Positions 46,078-58,728 of a stretch of 64,000 nucleotides of DNA are shown in pieces. Numbering within the stretch: the first letter of the stretch is position 1; each line of letters opens with the position of its first letter. The DNA is taken from NCBI RefSeq assembly GCF_020085105.1, contig NC_058051.1, positions 18,078,455 through 18,142,454 on the forward strand, given 5' to 3'. The notes under the pieces are model-generated. The model had not been told where the DNA came from and did not search any database. It was given only the letters and a program-made list of their open reading frames with translations. The position numbers were made by a program, and so were the translations under genes. This DNA is from Siniperca chuatsi. Lineage: Eukaryota; Chordata; Actinopteri; Centrarchiformes; Sinipercidae.

Positions 46078-47394
46078 CAGTCTGTCTATCTGTCTGTGTG
46101 TGTTCACATGTGTGGAGGTAAGGAGATATAGCATAAGGAAATGAGGGAGGTCGGCCAAATGACCAGATCATTTTGGAGATGGACTTCAGATTTTGGGACC
46201 AAAATACATAGACATTACACATGTGTGTGTGTTTGTGTGCACGTGAGTATGTGTTCAGGCCAGATTGCATTCCCACAAGTTTTACATTTGTGTTTTTTTT
46301 AGATGTCAGAGTTTATTGCAGCTTGGATCCTGTTCAGAATAACACGATAGGTTGGGAAAAAATACAGAACTTAGTGAAAACAAACGAATATCCCATGGAG
46401 TGACTCCAGCCAAAATTAGATTTATTCTCTGCAACACAATACTAAGCCATGTCAAATATTTAGTGCTCTGTCAGCACTATGATCAATTTGAGCTACCATG
46501 TGATGTCAATCGGCACTGAGTGTTGACGTGGCGGCAGCCAATACACCAGCGTTGTGGCGCCAGCTGGCACTTTTGGTAAGCTCCCTGCCCCACCTTAACT
46601 CCGCTCACACAACTGCCAACTAAGGAGCAGAACTGATGCTTCTGAGTATGTAGACACAGATAAAATGAGCCAACATTTTATGTCTTGATCAATATTGTAA
46701 GGCTTAATGGATTTTGGTATCTCTGGCTTTGAGGGTTTATGGCAGTGCCAAATGATTCAACATTTGCTTATGACACAGACAAGATAAAACGTGCAGTGCA
46801 TATAAAATTTGATGATTTTACAGTCGTAACAATTAAAGTTTTCCCTGTGGAGAAAAGGTGGCAGCAATTCATATGAGTGAAGAGAAAACAGGGGTTGTGT
46901 GTATGACTGGGTGGGAGGTAATAGTGATTGCCTTTCTCTTGACTGTGGCCATGGGAGACCAAACACTGTGTGTTGTCTCTTCAGGAGATGATTATTCTTG
47001 GCAGCGCAGAGAGCATATAACTTAAATACATATTTGTTTAGCTTGACAAGGGCAAAGGCTGCCTTGTGGGAACTCTAGTCACATCAAAGTAATTGCGGTG
47101 GATGTGATGGCTGACAAGTACCCAGCACTTGATGTATAGTGCATGTAGGAAATGTAAAGCTAATCTCAGACACAGGGTGTGGGAAACTCAAACAGTTGAT
47201 ACACTTGTAGGGTGGACTGTTCACAAGATGGTGCTTTCACCGACACTGCTGCGGTTTATTATCAGTCGGCATCTATCCATCCATACATACATCCCTGAAT
47301 CCTGTCTCATATCTTCTCTGTTGTCTCCTTCCTTAATTTTCACCTTTCAAATCCAATAGTAAACCACAGAAATTCATATCTTGATAAAAGTGTC

Positions 47395-47543
47395 TGTCTT
47401 CTGGTGCCTGTTATGTCAGCTTTAACCAAAGGTGTTAGATGCTTTAGTATTACAATTTCTGTGCGATTTTTGAGGCCAAGCTTAAACCCTGGAAAACATG
47501 AATTAATTTGCACTAGGGTGTCCACATACTTTTGGCCATATAA
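47395..47543. mobile_element. Fragment of a Tc1/mariner-like element
   Basis: The stretch ends with GGTGTCCACATACTTTTGGC followed by CATATA, a terminal inverted repeat wording common to Tc1/mariner-type elements of fishes. The matching left end is not found, so only one end remains. No transposase is coded. Confidence 0.55.
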
Positions 47544-50500
47544 TGCCATTAAGAAATCACTGAAAAGACAGTACTGCTTCGTAATACCTATGATGCAATT
47601 GTTGATTAGACACTTCCCTGTGTCTTTTGCAGCTTCATCTCTCACATCCTCCTCACCACCGCCGACACACAACTCTCACTCTTTCTTTCTTTCTGTCCCC
47701 CCCACACACACTCCATAGCACCTTGGAGACAAACACAGTGAGCCAGATGAGAATAGCTGGCCATCTATCCATCCATCCATCCATTGAACCACTCTTGGCT
47801 TTTGGATGGGAGGAGAGCCGAGGCAATAACAATTAAGATTGAAGCCTTCGGTTTGTTTTCCTCTCAGACCGGATGTTTGGTGGCTCACAACTTAACTGGA
47901 GGGAGAGGAGAGGAATTCATATGTACGCACACCAGGGCAGGATAAAAGTGGTTATTACAGCCAGAGAGGCTGCTTGATTGTGATGTAGTTTAGTCTTATT
48001 GTCATGTTGTGTTTACAGTAGCCTTACACTTCATTCCTGCATGATGATAGACTGTTCTTGTTCCTGTCTCCCTTTTAGTTGCCCTGTCCATCATCCCCAA
48101 CACCTCTGTCTGCAAATCACCAACCACACTCTACAAAAGGCTGACAAAATCATTGGTTTGACCAATGAAAAATTCCTCCACAGATGAGAGCACTGGTGCC
48201 ACATCCTTTAGATTTACGATATGTACTTGTTATACCTCCCATAAAGTTTTTAAAGGAATTGTAGGTGTATAAATAAGTCTGGTGGTGTCGTCTGTGTATA
48301 TCTCTTTTGTGTGTTGCGTGTCATTGTGTGATGCTGACTATATGTGCCCTCAGTGTGTCCTTTTGGCTGCATTCTTCTGGCCAAGCCAAGGCCAGTGGTG
48401 TTTTTTCTTTTCTGCAAAATGGTATAATTTGGCAGCTATTTTTATTACAGGGAGCAGACTGCAGGGGCCAGTTATTCATGCTTCCACATCATGCACAGGC
48501 TCTTTGTTTTACTGATTTTAATGTCCCTAAATAATACTTGTATTTCTTTGAATAGAGCACTCTACAGTTACAGTGGATTGCATAAGCAATTTTAAAACCA
48601 ATGGTCACAGACTGAAAATGGATAATTTTCTCATGCACTGCCCTAAATGATTCAGGACTCAAAACTTGTATTTGCATGTGAGGTTATGAATGGTCAGTAA
48701 GTGTTGAAGTTGAATTGATAAGCATGTGTTGATAATTCATCCTTCACACGCTGTGATGTATGTACTCTGGCCAAATTCTTGGATTTCTTTGCTAAAGCCG
48801 TACTTTTGTAATTTAAAGGATCAGTATCAGTTCAGAGAAAAAAATTGAATGAAGTGTGGAATGAGAAGCATTTCCCTAACATTAAAAAGCCCTTGAACCC
48901 CCTCCCCCAAACTTTATTATCATTGTAGTCTCCCTTTTTAGGCCATTCAAAGTCTTGTGAACTGTCCGTGCTACTAGAAATATCCCGGGACATTAGGTGA
49001 AATAGGCAGGGCAAAAATCAAGCAAGTGTTTGAATGGTATCACATTTAATAGAACAGGACTGAGACACATAAGTGACAAATGTTAGGGGAAGCTATGAAT
49101 ATACTGGAAGTTCCACAGGAAGTCCAGTACAAACTGGACCATTCACCTCTCACCCTAAGACATATGGTGGAAATAAATGGTGTGCATCTTTTTCTTTTCT
49201 TGCACTCTTATGTTGTCAGTCTCTCCCTGAACCTTCACTCCTTTTGTTTGTTATGTTATTCCTCCCTCTCCGCCCCCCTTTCTCTTTTCCCCACTCCTTC
49301 TTTTCATCTCTTGGTCCTGATAATGCTGAAAGCCAAAATTTGCTCTCCTCTTGTTTCCAGTGAAAACGCGATCATGTTGTGGCAGGATCCTTTAACTTCT
49401 CTGGAAAGGCCATTGGCATGCTAACCATTGGCATCAAGACTTCCCAGCCTTCTGTAAGATTACAGAGCTGGGGATCAGAGAAGGAATTAACACGACAAGG
49501 TTACAGATTATAGGGGTTTAGGGCACCCCAGGGTCCAGTGTAGGACCAGGCTTTACTTCATAGGATTAGCCTCAGGTTATGGGTCACGGTTTCCTGCTGT
49601 ACAGATCATTTGGCATGGTAATAATTAATTTTTCTAGGAATTAGATTTTAGGTTGAGTGGGAGGGGTGGCTGCACTAAGGTGCTAGTTAGGTCAGTGCAG
49701 GCAGGATGAAGCAAGGAAACAAACACAGACACACACATGCTCACATTTCTGGTGACCTTAATTAGCTGTGTGTGTGTGTGCACAGCTATGACATCATGGA
49801 GTCTGCGTTTCATGACATGCGTACACACTCATGTACATGCACACAGACGCTCTTCCGCTTGCACTTGCACACCCAGTTTCCTCTCTAAATGAATGGTGGC
49901 TTTGTTTGACTGCTCGGTTGCAGGAATAAAGTTTTCCACTGCTGAGGTGATGTCCTCTACACTATCTGATTGGCCAGTGAGAAGAGACATGCTCTCCTGG
50001 GAATCGACTGAGTGTGCAGGAAGCAGACTGTGACATTTTGTCAGTGTGGTTTAAGTGACTTTCATTCCCAGAGTCGATTCCTGGCGAGTTTCTCAGGTGG
50101 GGAATGAGTCCATTTATCCTCACCAGCCTCCAGCTCCTGGTCTGTCTGTGAGGTGTGGTATAAACAGTGGGGCTTTGTAATTAAGGCTAAGCAGACCATT
50201 TCATAATATTTCAATGTCCATTTCTCACTGACCATTATCCTTAGCTATGTATTTAAAGCCCTCATGCACGTGGCTGGATTAACCTGTTAGGAAGCACAGA
50301 GGCAAAAGTTTGCTGTTGATGCCCCCACAGCACACACACACACACCACCTCCTACTCTCTGCGCGTTGTGTATGAACTCTGTCACCCACATGTTCCCATT
50401 AGGTACAGTGCACACAGCAGACTAAACATGGCAGCATCATTATTTGCCCTGAAACCAACCAGTACTTCTATGCTGGAATAATGCTACCTGGTCATAATTC

Positions 50501-50794
50501 AGGAATATGCACCATGTAAGCACAGTATAATAAGAAAGCTCTTAAAACTAGATTTCAATATAAAATTCAAGAACAAGTAATAATGCATGACCTGCCTTAG
50601 TTGAGATTACCTTTTTGGGTGCTTTTGGGGCCCCTGGGGGTCTGGGGCCCCAAGGCAGTCGCAAGCTTTGTCTGAAGGTTTACAGTCTTGCTCATGCACT
50701 TTTTGTGTCTTTTTTTTGGGGGGGGGGGGCATTGTACAACATCCCAGACATTTAGATGTCATTTGCATATTCCTGTCTACTCTCATGGATATAA

Positions 50795-51035
50795 ATGGGG
50801 TGGACAAAATATTAGAAACACCTCACAGTGTAATACAATACAGTTCAACAGCACCACAAACTACACCCTCCGAAATGACCATAAAGTTGAATCAACACCT
50901 CCCTTAAAACAGTTTTATAAAAAAAAAACCCATTATAACTATATATTTATGAATGTGGGATTTATTGCAGGACTTTTGTATTAGACTGCATTAGTTTTAG
51001 CTTGTTGCACCTAATAAATGAGCAATTGAGTGTAT
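50795..51035. mobile_element. DNA transposon remnant directly upstream of biglycan
   Basis: It begins GGGGTGGACAAAATATTAGA and continues AACACCTC, wording I associate with the ends of non-autonomous fish DNA transposons, and runs to about CCTAATAAATGAGCAATTG. It stops about 55 bases before the acceptor of the first coding biglycan exon. The family is uncertain and the extent approximate. Confidence 0.45.
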
Positions 51036-51105
51036 ACTTTCATGTACAATAAAACCGCTGCTGCTCTCCTTCCTTTTTGTTTTTTCTCAGGTGTGTACGT
51101 AAAAG

Positions 51106-53900
51106 ATGTTGCCACATTGCTCCCTCCTGCTGTTGCTATGCGTGGCCCGGCTGCTCTCCGTCTCCTCTGCCCTGCCCTTCGAGCAGAGAGGCTTCTGGGA
51201 TTTTGCCATGGACAGTATGGACAGCGGCGGGATGATGACAATGATGAGAGATGAGGAAGAAGGCTCAGCCGTGGAGGAGATCCTGCCCCCTGACATACCC
51301 ATGTGCCCCTTCGGCTGCCACTGTCAGCTCAGGGTCGTCCAGTGTTCTGACCTCGGTCAGTGAGAGTGTGTGATGCATGTCTCTGATGCTTTGTCATCAT
51401 TTCTAAGTATGTGTGTGTCAAGAGGTTGAGAAAGGAAAGCAAATGAGTTGAATGACAGAGTGAGTGAGCATGACCCGAGCCTGGCATGACTTAAGCTCTA
51501 GAGAATAAAGCGCCCCTTTGGTGTATTATCTAAGGGAGGAATGTCTTCCTCGGGATAACGCTGGTGTATTTTGACTAGGAAAGGCATGTCTTTAAGGGAT
51601 TTTGTGTTCCAGACTTTGTGTGTAGATACTGGGTGGGTAAAGAAGAGAGAGATGGTTTGAGCAGAAAAGGAGAAAAGACAGAGGAAGAGGGAAAAAAAGA
51701 GAAAAGGAAGGAGGAAGAGAAAATAACAGAGATGGAAAGGGATCAAGAGAGGGAGGAAGGCAGAGAGAAAGACACAATAGTGGACGAAAAAAGGGACACT
51801 TTGATGGGAGGAGATGAAAAGTTTATAATTTCCTCAGTCTTTAAAGAGCTGTTTCATGTTTGTTTTTGGGACGTGGACCAGGTGATTAATGGAAACCCAA
51901 AACAGGAGGGGAGGATGGAGGGAAGTATGAGTTAGTTTAAAGGGATATAAAGATGGAGGAGAGGATTAAAAGGAAAGGATGAGAGAGATGAAAATTGCGT
52001 TTAAGTGTTTTTGTATCAGGATAAGGATGTGAGGATTATGAATATTCACAGTTATGAGTTCCACTAGAAAAAAACAAAAAGCTAACTTTCTGGGAAGTGA
52101 CGCAGATACAAATATATTCAGCTATTTCTTGACAAATCAACAAAACTTAGCTCAAAATATGATTTTCATGAAGCTTTTACAGTCTGTCTTTGACTTAATT
52201 TTAGTCATGTTTCCATGAAAGCATATATTATGCTACAATTTCCTGACTGTGGATATTATAAGTGCATGCTATTTTTTCGCTGTCTATTCTTACATGGCTA
52301 AAGAAACTGCATTCAGTCTTATTTGTGGATATAAAGATTCCTCACATTATACTGGCTATATAACTCTAATAAGCTGTCTGTGTTTAGACATAATGGTTTT
52401 GTCGAATCATCATTTTACAAGCTCTATATATTTACTGTCCCTGGTCTTTCTGCAGCGGGTAAATGTGGAAGCTTATAATTTCCGAGATGTCAAGTGCTTA
52501 TTTAGAACAGATGTATTTTGGCGGTGGCGTCTGTCTCCTCTTACTGTGCATCCCAGCATGATGTTGGGTATTTGTGTTGAGGGGCGCTGGGGTTTAAGAA
52601 GGTGCTAGTTTGATCAGTTTGTGGTAAAGGCTTTAAGATTTGTGGCAGATATGGGTGAAGTGCTGTGGTTTGGGGTTTAGAGGGTTAAGGGATGCAGTTA
52701 ATCAGGGTGTTGGTGAAAGTTTTTTTTCAGGTTTGTTCATCATGTCTGTATGGTTCGATGCAGACACGTCAAATTTGAAGGTTTCCAGCTGGCAGCATGC
52801 ATGTCGAAAGCTGCAGGTGTTGACTGGAAGGTAAATATTTCCTACCACATGAATCCACCTGGTAACATTCTGCACCTTCAGTCATTTTGCTCTCACAGCA
52901 GCAGTAATAACTTTATTACATTTGAGAAAAGTAAATCATAGAGTTTGGTTTGTAATTTAAACAGTATACCTAGGATTGGAACTTGATCTTTCACCTACAA
53001 CTTTAATGAATTTATCTTTGCTCCCTGAAGGCAAAATCGTGCTTAATTTCTTGGATAAGGCTACACTATAAAGTTCCTTTTCAGCCACTGCACCAGATCT
53101 CTCAGCACTGCGTGGACGTGGTTTGAACAGAATGGCAGAGGGAGCTGCTGAGGATTTGATCCTGTGGGGTGACATGGAGGGTGTGGCACAATACAGCCAA
53201 AGCCATATATCTAAACTTAACTCTAGATGGACAGCTCTGTGTACAGTCCTGTGGCTCAGATGTGGTTGGTGGCAAACTGGATCCCAGTGGGACAGCTGGC
53301 GCTCTCTCACCAGCAGGGTCTGGTTGCATCATGGTCGTGGTCCAGATGAGGCTGGATTTCGCTTACTGTGGCCTGTCTGTGCCACTGACCACATCTGATA
53401 TACTCGTCCACGTGGCTCTCTGATGTGGTCTTGTTAATGATCAGTGGTTGCTGTGTTGAGTCATTTTTCCAGACAGGTCCCTGAGTGGAATAATGCAGGT
53501 GTATTTCGTAACGGCGTCCACTTGCAGTAACCCATTCTTAGCCTTTGTGAATATATTGCTTTATTAACAATATTCATAAGCAACCCTAACCATAACAGCT
53601 TTCAGTGTTTATGCTTGTCACTGATGTTGTGTTTCGCTACTTCTTAGCAGGTTTTCCTGTAACAAAGAAGGCAAAATTAAGACACTTACAGTATGTTCCC
53701 AAATGGAATGGCAGCTTCACCACTCACACATTAACACACACAGCTTGTATTTCTCTATGTCTCAGGGTTGTGCCAGTCTCCCTGTTATTTGATGCGTGCT
53801 TTTGCTCGTGGTATTTAAGTCACATCCTTTGTGACTTCTGTCAGATGGAAACCAGATGGAAAACATCTGGTGTCCCCATCTGTTGTGAGGGAAATTTGCA

Positions 53901-53932
<32 letters not shown>

Positions 53933-56900
53933 CACGTCTTTGTCAGTGACAAACCAGTAATGTTATGTGCTGCTTTGACGTGACCTCCATGGTTGTGTCT
54001 ATGTCCACCTCTCATTAAAATAATAGACGAGGAGGCCCAAAGTGTTCATTTGAGATTGTGTGGGAGTGTGATTGGGTGAATTTTTAGGCCTGATGGAGGT
54101 TTTAAAACACACACTGACTATTTATTTTCCAAGGTCTATGTCTGACTCAGATATCCTAAGAGCTTGCCCATTTAAAACAAATTGTTTTTTAGGGTGTTGG
54201 TTCACAGTCATTCATGGAAGCATTTAATGGAATATGATTCCCTTCTGTGTTTTTATTGGTCTTGTCCTCAGGTCTGACCGAGGTGCCAAAGAATATTCCT
54301 CGCGACACAAAGTTTCTGGACCTGCAGAACAACCGTATCACTGAGCTTAAAGAGAATGACTTCAAAGGCCTCACTAACTTATATGTAAGAGACACACACA
54401 GTCTGGTCCAATACAAACTGTAACGTCCCTCTCAGCATTAGATCAGCACCTCTCAAGGATGTGTAACTGAGTCATCTCAGCTTGTATTGGCTTCGGTAGT
54501 GTGAAATATCATTATGATGCTCCGTTTCCTCTGGGATTTAGAGGTTCATTTCCTTCTTCTTTCGTTCTTTTTCCCCTTCCACCGCCCTTCGCTCTCAGAG
54601 CTTTAATTGTATTAAGTTTCAGTCTGAAGCCAAATGGGAGTATTCAAGCTCACCTCCTTGCCTCTCTTAGCAGAAAAGCTTTGCTCACTCCTGACCTGCA
54701 TTCAAGAGCGCTGACCAAGAGCAATATTAAGTCTGGCAGTGTAGGAAACTCCAGACATGACATTATACAATAACATCTCTATTAAGGTCTGTTTACCTCA
54801 GCCTACATCTGTCTCCATCTTTCAGCCAGCGCAGGTGGAGAGAAAATCTGCTGGGTGATGGAGTGCTGTGAACTGTTTTAATTCACTCAAACACATTCAG
54901 TAGAGACAGCTGATGCAAACACAAGCTCTTGTGCATTCTGTGTATTATTTTAGCTTTCTTTCTTTTAATTTTGGGGCTTTTTGGGTGCTACTGATGGTTT
55001 TACACAGATCAAATAAAGTGGGTATTTAATTTTGCCTCTCCCCGGTTACTGTGTTTTTTTTCCCAGGGTCTGTCTCTGAGGAATAACCTTATTTCCAAAG
55101 TCCACCCCAAAACATTTGTGCCTCTGAAGCACATGCAGAAGCTTTACTTCTCCAAGAATTTGCTGACCACTGTCCCCAAGAACTTGCCTGCCTCTCTGGT
55201 TGAGATGAGGATCCATGAGAACCGCATCAAGAAGGTGGCAGCTGGAGCTTTCGCAGGACTGGGCAACATGAACTGCATAGGTCAGATATGCTGATGACTT
55301 GAACAAATCTAGGCTATATTCTGTGGTGCTCACCACTGCATTTGCCACTGTATAGCATTGGCATTGGCATTGGATTTTGAAGATTAAAGAGACTGTATTT
55401 TTTTTTAATGCCACAAATATTCCCTTCATCTTGCAGAAATGGGAGCAAACCCCATCCAGAACAGCGGTTTTGAGCCTGGAGCCTTCAAGGGACTGAAACT
55501 TAATTATCTGCGTATATCAGAGGCCAAACTGACTGGGGTGCCAAAAGGTAACTCATCTGTGTGGCTAAAATGCTAACATATTTACAATGGATGCATCACA
55601 CTGTTTTAGGCATCTTTAAATGAATAGTTCAGCATTTTGGGAAATATGCTCATTTAGATGAGAAGATTGATACCACTCCCGTCTCTGTACACTAAATATG
55701 AAGCCAGCAGCCGATAAGCTTAGCACAAAGATTAGAAACAAGGGGAAACAGCTTTTTCTGGCTCTGTCCAAAGGTAAAAAGAAACCTGCCTACCAGAATC
55801 TCTAAAAAGTTCACTAATTAACATGTTATACATTTTTTGTTTAATCAATACAATGGGATCTTCACTGGTTGCCTGGCGACTACATGGTGACGACAAGACT
55901 CCAGGAAGTCACTGCCTCTGGCAAATTGTCATTTTTAATCTTCGATTTTTGTATGCATTAAACAAACAAGATATAACGTGTTAATTGGTGAGTTTCAGAG
56001 GTGGATTTTTTTTAAACCTTTGGACAGAGCCAGGCTAGCTGTTTCCCACTGTTTCAAGTCTTTATGCTAAGCTAGGCTAATTGGCTGCTGGCTGTAGCTT
56101 CATATTCAATTGACAGACACAAAAGTGGTATCAATCTTCTCATCTAAGCTACTAAATGCATGTCACAAAATGTCAAACTTCCTTTAAGTACCTCTAACCA
56201 GAAGTGTCAACATGGCAAGAAAGGGCTAAGAAAGTGGTACAGGACACACACAAAAGGAATGGACAGCTACAGGACAAAATTCAAGCTCACTCTAAAGTGG
56301 AGCCTTACAGGTATGATGTCTGTCTTTCAGATCTCCCAGAGAGTCTCCATGAGCTTCATCTGGACCACAACGAGATCCAGGCTGTGGAACTGGAGGACCT
56401 GAGCCGCTACAAAAACCTGTACAGGTACTTTTCACACTTCACCATCATACTCATTTCTAACCATAACTAATTACTTGCACCCTGAGGGATTTGCTTGCAT
56501 ATCTGTGGAGAATTATCCTGTTAAAAAAACCTCAAAAACATCTCCAGTCAGCAGTGCCCATCAGGGGTAATAATATGAACTACATTGACATGCCACTAAA
56601 AGGTAGCAGGATAACTGCTAGTTTATGCGTGTGTGGGCTTTCCCACTCCAGTCAAAATAGCAGTCTCTCCCCATCATCTAAGGTAGTTTTTCTTAATAGG
56701 CCCTTTTCACAGCAGACATTTTGACTTTTAAAAGCACAGGTGTTCTTCTATTACACTCCTGTTTTCCTTCACCTCCTTTCTACAAACTTCTAATCTCTAA
56801 TATGGTTATTCATGGTCACAGGAGTATTGCCAGGCTGCTGTGGCCCTAATTCTCACCTGACTTAATATCCCTTTCTTGCAGTGATATTTATCAGGGAATT

Positions 56901-57440
56901 TGCAGTTACTCCAGCTCACACTAGTAAAACAGTTAAAGCTAAATGTACCATGCAGTGGTCTAATTTCTGCCTATTTCACATTTCTCGACTTGTCTCACTT
57001 TTTCCAGGTTGGGCCTTGGCTTTAACCATATCCGTAACATAGAGAACGGCAGTCTGTCTTACCTCCCCAGGCTGAGAGAGCTGCATCTGGACAACAACCG
57101 CCTCACTCGTGTTCCCAAAGGTCTCCCAGATATGAAATACCTACAGGTGAGTCTAACATGCACACATTTGGTTTGCCATCTGAGATTGAATGTTTTACAT
57201 GATGCTCTACTCACCTTGTACTTTGCCACTCCTGCTTTCTAGGTGGTGTACCTCCATTCCAACAACATCAACCAGGTGGGTGTGGATGACTTCTGCCCTC
57301 GAGGATTTGGGATGAAGAGGACATTCTATAACGGCATCAGCCTGTTTGCTAACCCTGTCAACTACTGGGAGGTGCAGCCTGCCACGTTCCGCTGTGTCAC
57401 TGACCGTCTGGCCATTCAGTTTGGCAACTACAAAAAGTAA
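51106..57440 (+). CDS. bgn: Biglycan, small leucine-rich proteoglycan
   Basis: Seven coding exons: 51106-51355, 54272-54384, 55067-55280, 55437-55547, 56331-56424, 57008-57146, 57243-57440; about 372 residues (human 368). It is a secreted class I small leucine-rich proteoglycan that binds collagen and growth factors. Order: signal peptide (1-22), then [11 protein letters not shown] as in human biglycan, a short acidic N-terminal part with one Ser-Gly site (S40-G41), the class I four-cysteine cap [14 protein letters not shown], leucine-rich repeats, the long repeat and C-terminal cap ending in [19 protein letters not shown], identical in wording to mammalian biglycan. An acceptor 15 bases before the ATG shows that the 5' untranslated region is split, as in other vertebrates. 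Decorin is excluded by the N-terminus and C-terminus. Teleosts can have two copies (bgna, bgnb); this one is not assigned. Confidence 0.96.
51356..54271 (+). other. Biglycan intron after the first coding exon
   Basis: A 2.9-kb intron with a strongly purine-rich block (51640-51790, GA on +) and a GT repeat (53904-53931). Open frames on both strands around 52950-53420 are short and have no family likeness. No gene is supported. Confidence 0.6.
53904..53931. repeat. (GT)n microsatellite in biglycan intron
   Basis: About 14 GT units ending at GCACGTC. Confidence 0.9.
55615..56188. mobile_element. Fold-back (long inverted repeat) element in biglycan intron
   Basis: The left arm (about 55615-55855) and right arm (about 55945-56188) are reverse complements with roughly 80 percent likeness by eye. 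Shared phrases: GATGAGAAGATTGATACCAC, CAGCAGCC, CTGGCTCTGTCCAAAGGT and TTCACTAATTAACATGTTAT or close forms. The central part (about 55860-55940) is not repeated. It has no coding capacity and looks like a non-autonomous DNA element of fishes. It lies wholly inside the intron between exons 4 and 5. Confidence 0.8.
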
Positions 57441-58728
57441 AGACAGGGGGAAACTGAGAGGTGGAGAGAGTGAGGGGAAGGGGATGCAGGAATGGAGGAG
57501 GAGCAAATAATTTAAATGATGAAAAAAACTTGAGTGTTGTAAGGGAGTTCATATTTGAAATGATTAATATTATTATTATTATTATTATTGTTGTTTTTGG
57601 AGAGAGGATGAGTGATGGAGAATATGGGCAATAAACTGATGAAATAGAAAGGGAAGTGAAAAATACAATCACATAACTTGAAGGGAGTGGAAAGCAAAGC
57701 GCTTGCAGTACTTCACCTTGTTTTCGCATTTTTGGATTTAAGGTTTTGAAGGTTTTGCCATCTGAAATAGATGAAACAGAGGAGATGGTCTAAGGAGAAT
57801 GTTTTCCCCTAGCCTAAATCGATGAAAAATGAGTACTGAAAACTTGTGAAGCATTTCATTCCATATTTTTTACACAATAGTGCTTATTGTGATAGAAGTC
57901 ATTTTTGTTTTATTAACATTTTAAGATTACAAGTAAAAAATAGAAAAGCAATGCATTATAGATTTTTTTTTATATATATATACATAAAAAAGTGCTCTGT
58001 ATGACTTTCTGTGTGTGGAGATACATCACATTGTCCCTGTTTCACTGGTCCGAAGCCATTTGGCCCTCAACTCTGTGATTAAATCATACTGTATTAATAA
58101 ACAACTAGTCACAGATTTGGGGCTATTTTCCACAATTTACAGACACAAAAACAATTGCACAAAAATCAGAAACTATTATTCAAGTTTACCAGTTCAAAAA
58201 CATTTTTGTTGATTGATTAAAAGGGCAATAGGTACATTTTAAAATTCCCCTCATCAGTGCTAAACCATATTTTCTTATTGATCTGAGGTAACCAGCCTGC
58301 CTGTGTAAGGAGTCTATTCTGTGTCTTTACTAAATATTATGCTGTCTGTATGATACTTTAATTCAGTATTCCTTGAGGGGACACTGAGTAGTAGTGGGGG
58401 TTTGCCCCAGTTAGAGAAAACACACTTCCGCTTTGCTTTGACACAATGACAGCAGTGTGTTTACATAGTGCTACAAACAATAGTAGTGTTGATGCATTGT
58501 TTTGCACAGTTTTTCTGTTATGCTTTATCTGCTTCAGGGTTATTGGAGAGTTAGCCTGTTTACGTTGGTAAACCTATGTGGAACTACTTTAGCCATAAGT
58601 ATTCTGTCCTGTCTCTGTTCTGTAATCTGGCAAGCTACTGCTGCATGTGAATAAAGTCATTTTTAGCCTGCTGCATAAAGTCAGAGAACAACTGATGTCC
58701 CTGAGTTGGATGCTGTGTGAGAAATAAA
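57441..58728 (+). other. Biglycan 3' untranslated region
   Basis: AT-rich sequence after TAA at 57438-57440, with a TTA/ATT run near 57567-57590. AATAAA occurs at 58650-58655 and 58723-58728; the second is followed by GT-rich sequence. Earlier AATAAA-like hexamers (near 57630 and 58096) could give shorter forms. Confidence 0.55.
58723..58728 (+). terminator. Likely distal polyadenylation signal of biglycan
   Basis: AATAAA about 1.28 kb after the stop codon, with TTTGTGTAG downstream. A second AATAAA at 58650-58655 may be used instead. Confidence 0.5.

Larger units (their letters stand above)
39650..51090. other. Intergenic region between ECM2-like gene and biglycan, 11.4 kb
   Basis: No gene is supported here. 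Open frames on both strands are short and lack family likeness. Contents: a GA-rich patch (42400-42500), a GC-rich block with a pyrimidine run (43890-43990), a CTCF-like site (44718-44731), a GT repeat (46040-46077), the end of a Tc1/mariner-like fragment (to 47543), a TCCA repeat (47764-47783) and a transposon remnant next to biglycan (50795-51035). The biglycan promoter and its untranslated first exon must lie here, since the coding exon starts after a splice acceptor at 51090. Confidence 0.6.

Noticed and set aside
45733-46131. 132-residue frame with a hydrophobic start resembling a signal peptide
   Set aside because: It ends in a translated GT microsatellite and shows no conserved pattern; likely chance.
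52957-53398. Overlapping open frames on both strands in the biglycan intron
   Set aside because: Mutually overlapping, no family likeness, and the intron is removed by well-supported splice sites.
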